In this document: piece by piece, positions 23,973-36,324 of the stretch
How the letters are laid out: the number at the start of each line of letters is the position of its first letter
How positions within the stretch are numbered: the stretch's first letter is position 1
Assembly: GCA_013398295.1 (NCBI GenBank)
Contig: VZSF01001063.1
Coordinates: 372,001-436,000 of the forward strand
Source of the DNA: Chionis minor
Lineage: Eukaryota; Chordata; Aves; Charadriiformes; Chionididae
Direction of reading: 5' to 3'
DNA length: 64,000 nt
Notes under the pieces: model-generated
The model's database searches: none
The model's input: only the letters and a program-made list of their open reading frames with translations
What the model was told of the DNA's origin: nothing
Position numbers and translations under genes: made by a program

Positions 23973-26900
23973 CTCTTCCCAAACAGTTTAGGAGTCTCCT
24001 TTCATGAGAGCAAACTGAGGAAAATTTTCTTTCATAAGTTGAGAATCTTGGTAGGAAAATTTATGGGTTAGATTATATTAAAATGAGTAGATGTGAAGTA
24101 AGTCCTACTTTGTCTCCACATTAGTTTCTTAACATGAATGTTTCTCCAGATTTTTCCCCATGAGTTTCATGTGCTAAACATTTCTGTGTTCAATTATTTA
24201 TCACCATCATGTTTCCCCAGACAAAAAAGTGACATGTGCTCACAGTCAGAATTTTGCAACACGTGACCCATTCAATTTGCAGTCAGAAAAATCTAAGTTT
24301 TCATTGCTAAAAATATTTGGAGTACTGAGATGCATATGATTTGGGCTGGAAGTTAAAAGATCTGATCATCAGATAGTGTTGAAAACATGACCCACTAATC
24401 ATAACCTTAATATTTTCCAAAACAAATGAAGGATAAATACTAATAAAATGACAGAAATTACCATTGGGTTGCATAGTAAAGCAATTATGTATTTCTCAAA
24501 TGCAAAAACTTTACTGGTAAAACTATGAACATAGTTCTGTGCAAACTAATCTCTAGAGAAGAGAAAAGAAAGAAAATCATGGAAAGCCAATGACTGATGC
24601 ACTTTCCTTAGTTCTTTTTGTCCCAGTGAAAAGCATATTTCTTCTAACAGTGGCAGCTCTTATCTGTTTGAGCACGAGAGCCTCTAGAGCATGAGAACCT
24701 TTTAATAAAGAAGAGTATTCTTTTGTTATAAATCATTCATTGGGTAAGAAGAGACTCTTACAGGATTAGCAGTGTTACTTAGTTTGATGAATCTCATAAT
24801 GTTAGAGTTTTAACAACAGACCCATAAAAAGATTGCTGTTTGTATTTCACCCAAAGCACGGCAGCTATATACAGGCGCACAACTACAAAATGTCCAGGAT
24901 GAAGAATTAAAAAGGCTGCAGTTGATTAGCATTTACAAGTAACTTAACAACTAAAGGCTCTGTAATCTGTATTGGAGTAACACAATGTTGAGTTGATTTT
25001 CTATTTTTTAATGAGTACTCGACTATGATCCTACTGTCACTGTGACAGAGATGTTTGATGTTGGGGTGGAATAGACTGAAAGCATCATTGACTGTGTCTG
25101 CTCTTTCCTGTGTGTCAGCCACAGGAATGGTAAATAGATTTCCTTAAAATGAACTCCGAGGTGAGTGCGGGGCAATAGAGAATCATTTCTTAGATCGACT
25201 TCACTGACGTACAAACGAAGGACTTGCCTACACTACCCTGAAGAGTTTTACTGGCAAAAATATAGACAGGTGGCACAAGTAAATCCTGCCAGTGGCACAT
25301 CAGTGGACCAGAGCTGGTCGAAAAGTATACGCTTGCAGAAATCTTTGACTTGACATCAAAAAGGCAAGGAGAGAAGTTTTAAATACACTATTTCATACAG
25401 AAGCAAATGAAAAATTTTCTGTCAGTACAAAAAAGCTATAAGCACAAATGCTTTGAATAGGTCCTTCAGGTTCATTCTGAGCTAAGCAACACAGGTACAA
25501 AATATATATTTTCTTTCTTTTGAAATAAATGTCAGACTGCAAACATTGCTGTAAGCTGCACTGCTAATATTTTAATCAATGGAATTGAGAAAGACATTTG
25601 CCATAACAGTCTCCAAGCTGTGAAGGTGGAGAATAAAGGTGGATTTCCCTGGCGAATAAGGTTAGGTTTTCTCTCACCTATCAATCCTTAGGGGCCTAAG
25701 GTCCCATTACAGTCCACAGATATCTAATCAGCATCATCAGAAGGTCCTAGAGAGCTGTTCAAATTATCAGCCAGAAACTCCGCTGAGCTGAACTACTGCT
25801 CAGGTTCTACTGACTGCACTGGAGGCATCTCCACTGGCTATGATGGGAGACTGAACACCTCATGGGAGCTCGGTGCACATGTCTATACCTAAACAAGAAG
25901 CACCTCATGTCAATGGCTGAACACCATCCTTAGCTTTACCTATTCAAAAATTGCCTGAGATGAATCACCCTTTGCAACCTTTCACCCGGTGGTTAAGATG
26001 GCTACTGAAACCACTGGACTGTAGGGTCTTAAAGCCTGTTCTGCTTCAAGCAAGAAGCAGGAACATGAGTGGCCACCTCATATGCACCAGTGGCTAATTA
26101 TAAGACTGGATTCTAAGATGGCTGAAGCAACTGCATACTATATAAATACTTACACAATTTGAGGTCCTAAGAAAGGGAGAAACCCTACACCCCAGAAACG
26201 ACATTCAGAGGTGAATCTCCTCAGAGGTAAGACAGTACGATGCAAACTGTCATTCTGCAAAGTACATCAGAGTCTCTTTAGGCTTTTATGGACTTGTCTC
26301 ACAATCACGCTCCCTAATAACACTTTGGAAGTGCTAAAAAAAAAGATGTCAACATGACTTAACTTTTCCTACAGAAACTGTTTGCCAAGATAGCGAATAA
26401 TTTTGGCACCACTGAAGCAGCATTTTTAGTGAACAGAACTATTCCTTTCTCCTTCTCCAAAGTCACCCGTCTTTATTGATTTTTCTCTTCCTACTCTACT
26501 TTCTACCTCTGCTCTTTCATGGTGGCTGTGGCTAAACTATCTTCTTACCTGATGTCAAATTTTACCATTTAATTTCAGAGTTTAAAGCAAGTTTGTTTCC
26601 AAATCAGTGCTAGATTTGGCAAGGTGTTTGGGAAAATTCTTTCTCTTCTAAAGCAGTTTGTTCTTCTCCTGACAAATTTCATAGTCTGCAATTTTTTGCT
26701 ACAGCATGGCACAATCATTTTACTCTCTTTAGCTCACATAAATCAAATAGTTTGTGTAGTGAAACCTTTGACGCACAGGCCAGAGTAGCACTTCAGAGAA
26801 GAACTGTAGATCTGGCCAACAAGTGGAGTTCCTTGTTCACAGGAGCACTTTAGGGAGCTGGACTGATTTGTGTTTGAAGTTAAGGGCAGGTGAAGGGGTT

Positions 26901-27108
26901 ACTACTATTTTATTGTGGTCTGGATTGGGCAGAAACTGAAATATTTAGAAATTTTAAATGAATAGGGAATCACAGGGGTCTGAACAGCACGATGTGCAGT
27001 ATGTACAGTAGTAGTTTTCCAGAAGTGGTAATTAGGTCTAGAGCCAGAGCTGTGAATGTGTAATAGAATTAAGTCTAATAAAAGACACTAGCAATTGCAT
27101 CCAAACAG

Positions 27109-27136
27109 AAAAACAAAACAAAACAAAACAAAACAA
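27109..27136. repeat. (AAAAC)n microsatellite
   Basis: About five AAAAC units precede an A-rich flank. Such repeats often grow from poly-A tails, but no element body is recognisable upstream. Confidence 0.9.
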
Positions 27137-29593
27137 GACAGAAATATACTCCCTGTTTTCATTATGCTGGATAAAGTCCAGTATTACAAAACAGCAGGCT
27201 GCTCTTGGAGGCCAGTCTGCTGCAGGAAAACTGCAAACTGTGCTCTTCGTGTCTTGTTAAGGAAAAGAAAATAAATAAGGTATGGCTAGCAGTTCAAAGG
27301 CTATTTTTTGTTTGTTTATTATTATTATTTCCCCTTTTATGTCCCTTCATGAAGGACCTCGACACACTTAACTCAGACTGAATTTAACATAAGGGTGAGG
27401 ATTCTGGGTAGCTCATAGGTTCAAGAGCTAGTTATATAAAACTTGCTTTTCATATCCTTTCTCCCTCCCTTTGATAAAAATTCTTAAGTAGACAATCTGT
27501 CATCACACAAGTGTTACTCGTAAAAAGTCACACTGTATCAACATGCACTACACAGTTAATACCATTATTTACCTCTCCCATGATTAAGGGAAAGCTCTAG
27601 AAATTATAGTTCTAGAAACTTTGGTTCAAGGTGAAGATAGAAAACATGCTTTTGAGAAACCAGCCTCCCTCATGCCTGCCTGTTTTCTAGTAACAAACAG
27701 CACGTACAAAGGCTGAGCTAGCAATAGGTCTTGTGCATAAGCAGTATGCTTGCTAAACCCTGCTTAAATCTTGGCAAAAAACTGGCAATAGTCCAGTTGA
27801 AATTGGCGATCCGCCATTTGGTTTGTGTTGATCTCAACCATCACGTCATTGCTTTCTCTCTTGCCCCTTGCCCCTGTGTTATTAACCCGCAGAATCATTG
27901 TAGGGTTTAAGTGTTCAGGAGCTGACAAAAGATTGTACCAGAGCTCTTAGACAGCAGTGGTCTGTGTTTATCTGTATATTGTCCTTTGCCTAACATAGAT
28001 CACCGTAGCTCCCAATTTCAAGTGTTCTTGGCCATTAAATAGGGGATGATTATCTGTAAGTCAAAGCATCAGTCAAAATATGAACAACAAATTATTATGT
28101 TGCGGATATGAGCTGAAGATTGTATCAAATATCTTGAAAATAACCAGTGCTTTATATCAAATAAACACGTAATTGTCAAGGAAGGCAAATCACACCATTA
28201 ATGATGAGAATGGTCACACTGACCACCCAGAGAAGAAAGTCTCTCCTTGTCCTTTAGATTCTGCTTCCTCTCTTCCTTTTATTCACTAACTCCTTTTCTC
28301 CACTTCCTCCCTCTAACCGTGATAGTTTTGCCAGGTACGTAGCAGACAGACCTTACTTTAAACAAAAGGCTGCACTGACTCCAAGGGAACATGCTGCTTA
28401 GATTAATTGGGACAGAAACAAAACCCATCCAATCCAGAAGATCCCGTGCTTCATTTTGTCCTGTCTTTGAAATGAAGGTTGTCTTTCCTCTCTGTTATTC
28501 TCCATGAGACACCAGACAGAGGGAGGGAGAATAAAGAAGTGAGTGGGGATCAAGGGAGGACACCCCCTTTCCCTCGTCTTCCATGTGCAATGTTGTAGTC
28601 TTGCTACTTTTAAAGCTTTCTCCCCTGTGTGCCTACACACTTTAGTCTCCCCTTTCTTTGCTCAGAACTAAATCACTAGGCAATCTATAGCCTATCCTGA
28701 TGATAGGTAGTCTTTCAGCCGGTCTTGGGCACTGGTTTCAGAGCAGAGCAAACTGCTAGCAGCAAAATGCTTGAACTCCTGGGTTTTGAAGTTTCAGGCT
28801 CCCTATCAAAGTAGCAGATATTAATCATCTGCTATGAGACTTTCAGCAGAAGGCATACAATTTTCCCAGCGGTGCCTTCCTTTTAAAGAAAGTGTAAGAA
28901 GAGTGAAAAATCATTTCAAAAGATTTAGAATTGAAGAAAATATCTAGATCCCAGTGGATAAAGAAAAACAGAAAAGCAAAAAGTTTTTAAAGGCTGAAAA
29001 GCAAGCTACTCTTTAAGTCCTATAAGATTTCGATTTTATTCTATTAAAGGGACCAAGTAGCTAGTCTTAGAGCTCCCACTCTTAGCTTCCCATTCAGGTG
29101 CAGACACAGGCTCAGTTTCTCCAAAACCCCCTGTACATTTGCCACTTGTAGGCATTTCTCCACTAGTTCTCATGTTTTATGAGTCTTGATCCTTTCTTGT
29201 TCTTGCTGCAAATCACACCATCATCTGGATAAAGTGGGTTTCAAGATATGAGACTTAAAAGGCTACGGGTGAGCATAAATACAAAAAATGTAGGGTGTGT
29301 GTTATGAACAGCAGATTGAATCTATTTAAAGATATTATTAAGCATAATTTTAAGGGATGGAGATATTGCTACTGTTATGGAAATGAGTATCTCCTTCGGC
29401 AATTCTCATCCTGTTCACACCAGTTCACGTATATCCCTTATCCAGATAGCTGATGCTGTATAATCCTTTAAACACCTTTCAGCTGATAGAGGCATCACTT
29501 GTTGTAAAAATCAAAATACTGTCTTCAGGGGGGCAGTGGTATGTATCTTTTCCGCATTCAATTCGCTAAACAAAGACTTAAAGAAACATAGCA

Positions 29594-29626
29594 ACTTCCC
29601 TCCTTCCTTCCTTCCTTCCTTCCTTC
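29594..29626. repeat. (TTCC)n microsatellite
   Basis: About seven tetranucleotide units. A second, shorter array of the same unit lies at 32812-32830. Confidence 0.9.
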
Positions 29627-31350
29627 ATAGCAGAACACAATACTGGGTAAAGTTAAAATATGGATCAGATTTATTTAGTTTCTCTGTGCTGTAGGAACTC
29701 AAAAGTAACTCTTGAAAGTCCATGGGCAATTACTGATTCAAATCTTCATAGGTGTAATCAGATTCTGGACCAATTAAATTATTCAAAAATTAAACTATAA
29801 ACTCTTTCTGTGCCAGAGTCAGAAAAAGAGATCTCCGCTCTGCAACATCTCTAGCAGAACTAATTAGAGCCAGATTTTTACATGTTTGTCATAAATCTAT
29901 TATTCACTACAAATCTGCAGAATTAACTACACTACATGAAAAATAGTGAGCCTTGTTTGTAGTTTGGCTCAGAAAGGTTTGAAAAACCTCTCCTGTGTAA
30001 TTGCTCTGTTTTATCTTGGAACACCAGAAGGCATCAAGCTAATATCCATGACTTTATGACAGAAAAATTGCTATATTGTGAGTTTTATCAGGATGCTTTT
30101 TGAAGTACCCAGGTGTTATGGCATTTTGCCCAATTAACCCACGATAGTACCGGAGCCAATCCAAAATTCTTCAGGATTTTTCCTTGTGCTATTACCGTAA
30201 CGTCTTGGGTGTGTGAGTCTTTGGAAAGTTTTTGTTGTCCCTTTAAGCATTTTTGTGAATGATAATGTGGTCAGTTCCCAACACTTACAGTGGAAAAACA
30301 AGGTTAGGTTCTGATCACCATTAATGCAAGACACCTTAGGAGCATTCCTATCAGTCAGTAGGTCATCAACAAAATGTCTGAATACAGACCTTTATGGTTT
30401 TAAAGGGAAATAATGGAAAACCTTGCTGAAGTGCCATGTGTGTAAATGGCCCTACACTGTGCCTGTTCCGGTTTTAGTTCTTGGCTTTCAAGTAAAAAGA
30501 AAGTTGAAAGTTCATGGAAAAATTTGCCGTGCTCCACAGAAAAAAAGTGCCAGGTGAAATCCAGCAAGTCACAGCAGTAAATGTGTCTGCTAAAGGAAAA
30601 TAAACTGTGAAAAGTTATTTAAAAGCAACATTTATGCCTTTCCAAATTCAATATGCATTGAACAACCAAGTTCACCAGGCCATAGAGTACTAATAAACTT
30701 CTGATACTCCTGCCCAAGCCTGACTCACTCTGGCCTTTTGCATTTGAATGCATCATGTTTATGGTGCTGCTGTAAACCTTGGACCTCAATTACTATATGA
30801 TAACAGGTTTTTATTGCATTACCCTTTCCAGGCCTGAGAGCTTGGATTTCCCTGCACTTAGGCACTGGGACACAGCTGGGAGATGGTCTGCATAACCAAT
30901 TAGTAGATTACTTCTGAAAATATATATTCTTCACTGCAGAGGCCTAAAAATGATCCATCAGCTCCAGCTACCTGCTGCCGCCACTTGAGAGGAGGGAAAG
31001 AGGGAGAGAGGAAAGATTTGGCTGCATCTCTATAATTGCATAAACAATGCATCGTTCACTTGACAAACTGTATTAAGAGCACCCTAGAGGGCATGCTCTG
31101 AACATGCAAAATGTTGCAAAGCACTTGTATTTTATGGCAAATCTTTTTAATTTTTCAGTTAAAATGATAATAAATATTGATTTTTCATGTACCATTACTG
31201 TATCTAGAACACTTCCTGGCAGTGTCTGTGAAATTTATTTAAGTTATTTGGTTTCAGTGTTTAGGCATCAACTGTATCGTATCAAGACACAAAGGTTGCT
31301 TTCCCAGAACCCTGGCTTTTGTGTTGTATCCAGTATTCCAATGGAAATGC
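29627..31350. promoter_or_regulatory. Unique DNA; possible regulatory block at about 30.6-31.1 kb
   Basis: No gene is visible. From about 30640 to 31110 the sequence has the AT-rich, motif-dense look of conserved non-coding DNA, including TTTGCATTTGAATGCAT (octamer-like halves) near 30740 and an ATTGCATAAACAATGCAT stretch near 31035. These are weak cues, and the call rests on texture only. Confidence 0.2.
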
Positions 31351-31390
31351 TTTATTTTTCCCTCTGTTGTTCCTCGCTTTTATGAAGCAG

Positions 31391-31521
31391 CTCTGATTGT
31401 AGGGTTAGCTGTGGAAGACAAACCGCCAGGGATCTATCAGCAGAGATTTCTGACATATAAGGATAAAGGGCTCTCCCGCAGAAGGAAGTTTTTGGAACAG
31501 AGGAAGCACAAGAAACAGTAA
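31391..31521 (+). other. Candidate coding exon, unidentified
   Basis: A pyrimidine-rich tract just upstream (about 31355-31380) leads to AAGCAG, a plausible splice acceptor, with the exon starting at 31391. The frame then reads about 42 residues with a charged, basic C-terminus (GLSRRRKFLEQRKHKKQ) and ends at TAA, 31519-31521. An AATAAA signal lies at 31641-31646, so this could be a terminal exon. Alternatively GTAAGA at 31518 could serve as a splice donor, giving a 127-nt internal exon. I do not recognise the protein. Against it: the same bases are also open in two minus-strand frames, and no partner exons are visible. A chance open frame is at least as likely. Confidence 0.18.
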
Positions 31522-31640
31522 GAATGTGATCAAACACATGACGCTTTGGCTGGGATTATGGAGACCTTGTCCATCTAGGTGATACCTCTGGAAGAATTTC
31601 ATCTGCACTGCTCCTCTTCCCCAACCTTCGTATTGTGAAT

Positions 31641-31646
31641 AATAAA
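31641..31646 (+). terminator. Possible polyadenylation signal
   Basis: AATAAA lies about 120 bp downstream of the stop of the candidate exon. No clear GT-rich downstream element follows. The hexamer is common in AT-rich DNA, so it has little weight alone. Confidence 0.15.
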
Positions 31647-31940
31647 GCTTACCTCACTTGTAAACCCCTTGGAGGCCAGGGGATCACAAGCACCAAAGCC
31701 GAGAGCCCGTGTTTCTTGTAGGTACTTAATGCTCAGTTGGTTTCAATATCACCTAAAATCCCTCTGGCACCAAGGCCTAGCAGTTATTATTAATAATTAT
31801 TATCATATGAGACAAACCAATTCTGAGAGGAACTGAGGGAGAGAATTAGCTCAAATATCACTCAACGCCACAACTCTCCCCAGGTTTGAAGAGCTGTGAC
31901 AGGAGTCCCTGAGCTCTCGCCTGCCCCCAAGATGCTAATT

Positions 31941-32663
31941 TTATTCTGTTCCAAGAGGATCAGAAAGAGGCATGAATCCCCAAATTTCTGTTGCCCCAGG
32001 CAGAGAAGGGTGGGGGAACAAAGCAGAGGACAGAGGACTGAGAAGCCCAGAAGTCGAATGAAAGGAAGAAATGGGGTTGTCTGCGCAGCACCCCATCACG
32101 TCTGGGACAGGCAGCACTGCATGTGTGCATGGACTCAGCCCTGCGGGCACATCGGCCACCTGGCAGACTCCCTGTGACTCTGATCCTCTCAAACAGGCTG
32201 GAATGACCATCCGTCTCCAGACCACCTGTGTAGCACATACTCTGCAGGCCAGCGCTCCCGGGATCTGCGCAATCGCCTCTACATGTGCTGGAGGCATCAT
32301 CTGCATGTGGGCAGAGACACGTATAAAATTTCCCATCCTGTTCCAAATGGATTGCCAGATGTCCAGAAATCCCTGACAATCATCCAAAATCTCCAAACTC
32401 CACCCAGACAGAATTGCCAGGTGGAAAAAGTAGAAGTATCCAAGAAAACTCAGATGATAGCCTAGGAAAAAAAAGCTGTCTGGCAGGAGAGCAAGGAAGA
32501 AGAAACAGAGAAATGTAGAGATGAGAAGGGAATGGGAGGAGTGGGAAATACAAAGTTTTAGAAAAAAATGAATGCAGTTTGGACAAGAAGTCAAATAGTT
32601 TGGCTGTGGCCCAAACCTTAAATTTAAACATAAAGAGGTTATATCAGTAGCATGAAGGCCCAA
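31941..32663 (-). other. Longest repeat-free open frame, 240 codons, function unknown
   Basis: This frame is open for 240 codons but begins at TTG; the first in-frame ATG lies near residue 109 and would give about 132 residues. The N-terminal half is strongly hydrophobic and phenylalanine-rich, which follows from the A/G-rich plus strand (about 32460-32580). The C-terminal half has several cysteines but no recognisable domain. A second minus-strand frame (31960-32379) and two plus-strand frames overlap it, which points to low stop-codon density and not to selection. No promoter or splice structure is evident. I do not call it a gene. Confidence 0.12.
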
Positions 32664-35333
32664 ATAAAACAGCTCAGAAAATAATGGAAATAGCCAGATA
32701 AGAAATCAGTCATCATCTGTGTAGGTTTTTATTTGAAAAACATATAGGAGCAGATTAAAGCATAAAAATTGCAGATGGTCAATATTACATCACCAGCAGT
32801 CAAAGCAATATTTCTTCCTTCCTTCCTTCCACTGAACCAGAGCTTCACCTCCCACATCTTAATGTGTAAACTTTACTGTCAGAGGAGCTGGCTGAACAAG
32901 CAGAAGCCAAGGATTTCCACAAATAATTAAAGCATAAAAAATAAATAATAAATGATAGCTGCCAGAGAATATTCTCTCTTCTGCAGATATGGAGAGAAGG
33001 TACACAGGAGACCTAAGATAATCAAACATGCTCTTTTTTTCAAGTCACAAACTCATTTGGCTTTCTCCATTCCCACTCCCATATATTCATCACATGTTTC
33101 ACTGATTCTATAACTACACAGAGCTGGACCCCAGGAGGGTCCAACTCTGCCCTCCTTTTGCTAAGCAACGCTTATGTGAACAATCACAGTGTCTATAGTG
33201 GGATGATTCTCACGAGTAAATTACTAGCCAGTGTCAGAAAAAATGCAGAATCCTGTGATGTCTGCATTGTTTCTGCTGAAGAAATAAGGCACACGAATGC
33301 TAAATTAGGAAGGAACTGAAATTCTCACATTTTTATTATATGGGGATGTGCAAATACGGCAGAAAAATCTCCCAGTTACACTTTTCTGTTATTTTGTTGT
33401 GTTTGTTGTTTTTTTTAAGTTTAACATAAACCTACAAGGTGGAAAAGGCCAAAAGAGAAGTCATTTGCAGACCTTTATAAATAGTTAGGGAGGAAAAATC
33501 AACCTCCAGGACTGAGTCACTCTCTTTTCCTTGGGAAAGATATTGAGAGCCTTTCTTCTCTTCAGAGCATTTTTTCTATTCTTGATTTAAAGCATGCCTG
33601 CACTTGATTATGATACAGTCCTACATAACATGTTCTTATGTTGATTTTTTTTTTTACTGGACCCTTGCCTTATTCAGCACTCAGGACAGACAATGTGCTG
33701 GGGAGACATCAGCTGCAAAGGTCATTATTTTTAATAGATTCCCTGAATCATCTGGAACAAAAATAAGAGGTTTAGTGAATAAAACAGATGACTTGAGGAA
33801 GATGACTTAAAGTCCGACATTTCCTAATGTTTAAGTACTATACAGCGCACTTTTCACTTTTTAGATCAGTTCGCATGTGTGTTGTGTAATTTCTGAGGTT
33901 TGTAATGAAGCACATTAAAAATTAGAAAGCCCATTCCTGACATACAGTGTATCTCCTCTGCCCTGCTGCACACCAGCAGGACTGGGAATCTCCCCGAGCT
34001 CTGCGCCAAGGGAGTAACTTACGGACACAATATGTCTCTGAGAAGCAGTACCACCAGGGAAGGAACCCTTGGCCAGTGGGTTTCACTGATACTGGTGGCA
34101 GGCGAACAGTGAGATTCAGGAGTCTTGCCTTCTCTTTGAGGCTTTTGAAAGGAACTCAAAAAGATGCTATTGCCAACATTCTCACATGATCCTTTATGCT
34201 CACCCCAACACCTCCAGTTTGTCCCTGGCTCTGTTTTGCTCTTTTCTCCCGCACAGCTCTTTCTCCACTTCCACTTTCATCACTTGTGTTTTCCCAGATT
34301 CTCTCTGTAGGCATTTGAACCAAATGTGTCTCCCTCTGAGCTCCATTTTTACCCATCAGACCTTTCCCATGTCATTTCCCAGTCTTCCCACACTCTGCTC
34401 ACCTACCCAGTTCCGAATTGGATTTTCATTCTTCCTTAGTTTGGTTTCAGGTGTTCTTTCCCCTCCAAAACCTTAGCCCCAGTAGCTCCCAATCCCCGTA
34501 TGTCTGCTTTTTTCTGCAACTAGACTCGGTTTTCTTCTCCTACCCCACCCCACGTTCTCCACTTGCCAGCTAGCTGCTTTTCTTCTTAGCCTCCTCTTTG
34601 CTGCCCCAGCCCACTCTCTGTTTCAGTTTCTTTAAATACACTCCTCATCTTCAGATCCTTCCGCCCCACTTCTTCAACATCCCTCATGATGTCCTAATCT
34701 GCATTTCTTGACGCATCAAGACAAGATGCAGCTTGTCTCCTTTAAGTTTGAATGAGGCCGTTGTCCTGCTTTCCGCTTGGCACCAGTACAGGAGGACCAG
34801 CACTGAAGGTCAAAGAAGACAATCTGCTTGTTGTTGGTACCTCTCCAGGGTCAAACTCAATGTAACAGAGCCCAGAGCTGAGCCACAGGAAAGGGTGTTT
34901 TCACCCTGGGATGGGTGCATTTGGACTGACATTTCAGCTGTTGAAATATTAGCTGTGAAATGTCTGCTGCTAATGAGAAAACTGGCCTCTTTTCAAAAGT
35001 TTGTGCAGTTGGAGGGTCCTTGGCAAATATTAATTACGAACAATAGAAGGTATTGTCAAAAGCACATTTCCTTGCCCAGTTTCTAAGCTCCTAGTACAAG
35101 CATCCTAGAGCATGACAAAGAAAAGGCTGAAGATGTTATTCAGCGACTTCAACGTTCTTGACAACCACTACTTCTATTTAACTTCCAGTTTTGAGGGGGG
35201 AATTATTCCACAGTAGTGATAGGAAAACAGTTATTTGGGGCTACCTAGGATCCTGGTCAGCCCCTCTGGAAAGAACCCTTCATTTTTTCAGGCCTTTTCA
35301 GAGGCGCCTATGCAGGAGCATTTAGCACCGCAC
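32664..35333. other. Unique non-coding DNA with a pyrimidine-rich tract
   Basis: No gene is visible. At about 34195-34700 the plus strand is strongly C/T-rich for some 500 bp, which keeps plus-strand frames open (34186-34476) and gives long runs of Ser, Pro, Leu and Phe. It could be a relic of an old retroposed sequence, but I recognise no family. A short (TTCC)n run lies at 32812-32830. Confidence 0.55.
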
Positions 35334-36324
35334 ATAGAATCATAGAATCATAGAATGGTTAGAGTTGGAAGGGACCTCAAAGATCATCAAGTTCCAACCC
35401 CCCTGCCATGGGCAGGGACACCTCTCACTAGAGCAGGTTGCTCAAAGCCCCATCCAGCCTGGCCTTAAACACTTCCAGGGATGGGGCCTCCACAACTTCC
35501 CTGGGTAACCTGTTCCAGTGCCTCACCACCCTCACAGTAAAGAACTTCTTCCTAATATCTAATCTAAATCTCCCCTCTTCCAATTTAAAACCATTACCCC
35601 TTGTCCTATCACTAGACTTCCTGACAAAGAGTCCCTCTCCAGCTCTCCTGTAGGCTCCCTTCAGATACTGAAAGGCTGCTATCAGGTCTCCCCGGAGCCT
35701 TCTCTTCTCCAGGCTGAACAGCCCCAGCTCTCTCAGCCTGTCCTCATAGGAGAGGTGCTCCATCCCTCTAATCATCTTAGTGGCCCTTCGCTGGACCTGT
35801 TCCAACAGTTCCATGTCCTTTCTATGTTGAGGACTCCAGAGCTGGACACAGTACTCCAGGTGGGGTCTCACAAGCGCAGAGTAGAGGGGGAGAATCACCT
35901 CCCGTGCCCTGCTGGCCACGCTTCTTTTGATGCAACCCAGGATACGGTTGGCTTTCTGGGCTGCCAGCGCGCACTGCCGGCTCATGTTGAGCTTCTCATC
36001 CATGAGCACTCCCAAGTCCTTCTCCTCAGGGCTGCTCTCCAGCCATTCTCTGCCCAGCCTGTATTTATGCCTGGGATTGCCACGTCCCAGGTGTAGCTCT
36101 GCACTTGGCTTGGTTGAACTTCATGCCATTTGCATTAGCCCACCTCTCAAGCCTGTCCAGGTCCCTCTGGATGGCATCCCTTCCCTCCAGTGTGTCAACC
36201 GCGCCACCGAGCTTGGTGTCATCGGCAAACTTGCTGAGGGTGCACTCGATCCCACTGTCCATGTCTCCAACAAAGATGTTAAATAGCACTGGTCCCAGTA
36301 CTGACCCTTGCAGGACACCACTCA
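35334..36324 (-). mobile_element. CR1 LINE (GAYR-type), 5' truncated within RT; best-preserved copy
   Basis: A minus-strand CR1 of about 990 bp. Its 3' terminus is at 35334, with three TAGAATCA-type 8-bp units. The 3' untranslated region spans about 35334-35427, and the ORF2 stop TAG is at 35428-35430. Upstream, the protein covers the last part of the reverse transcriptase and the C-terminal domain. The sequence stops resembling CR1 at about 36324, inside the motif read as '[15 protein letters not shown]'. The endonuclease and the first RT motifs are therefore missing. No convincing target-site duplication is present. It shares its subfamily with the 8.66-kb copy but is much less decayed. Confidence 0.96.
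35428..36324 (-). pseudogene. CR1 reverse transcriptase remnant, one frameshift
   Basis: Two frames cover the C-terminal part of CR1 ORF2. The first (36324 down to about 36065) holds the RT region '[12 protein letters not shown]' and the catalytic box Phe-Ala-Asp-Asp at 36229-36218, with both aspartates intact, followed by '[31 protein letters not shown]'. A 2-bp deletion near 36090-36100, just after 'NQAKCR', shifts the frame. The second frame (36015-35428) is open for 195 codons from '[11 protein letters not shown]' to the natural stop, including '[15 protein letters not shown]', '[19 protein letters not shown]' and '[19 protein letters not shown]'. Because the 5' part is lost, the copy cannot mobilise itself. 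Confidence 0.93.

Larger units (their letters stand above)
22481..29593. other. Unique non-coding DNA
   Basis: No gene or transposon is recognisable in this stretch. It contains the small tandem repeats listed separately at 23921 and 27109. The frame at 22622-22972 (-) is charged and lysine/arginine rich, but it lies opposite a pyrimidine-rich tract and has no family match that I recognise. Confidence 0.6.
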
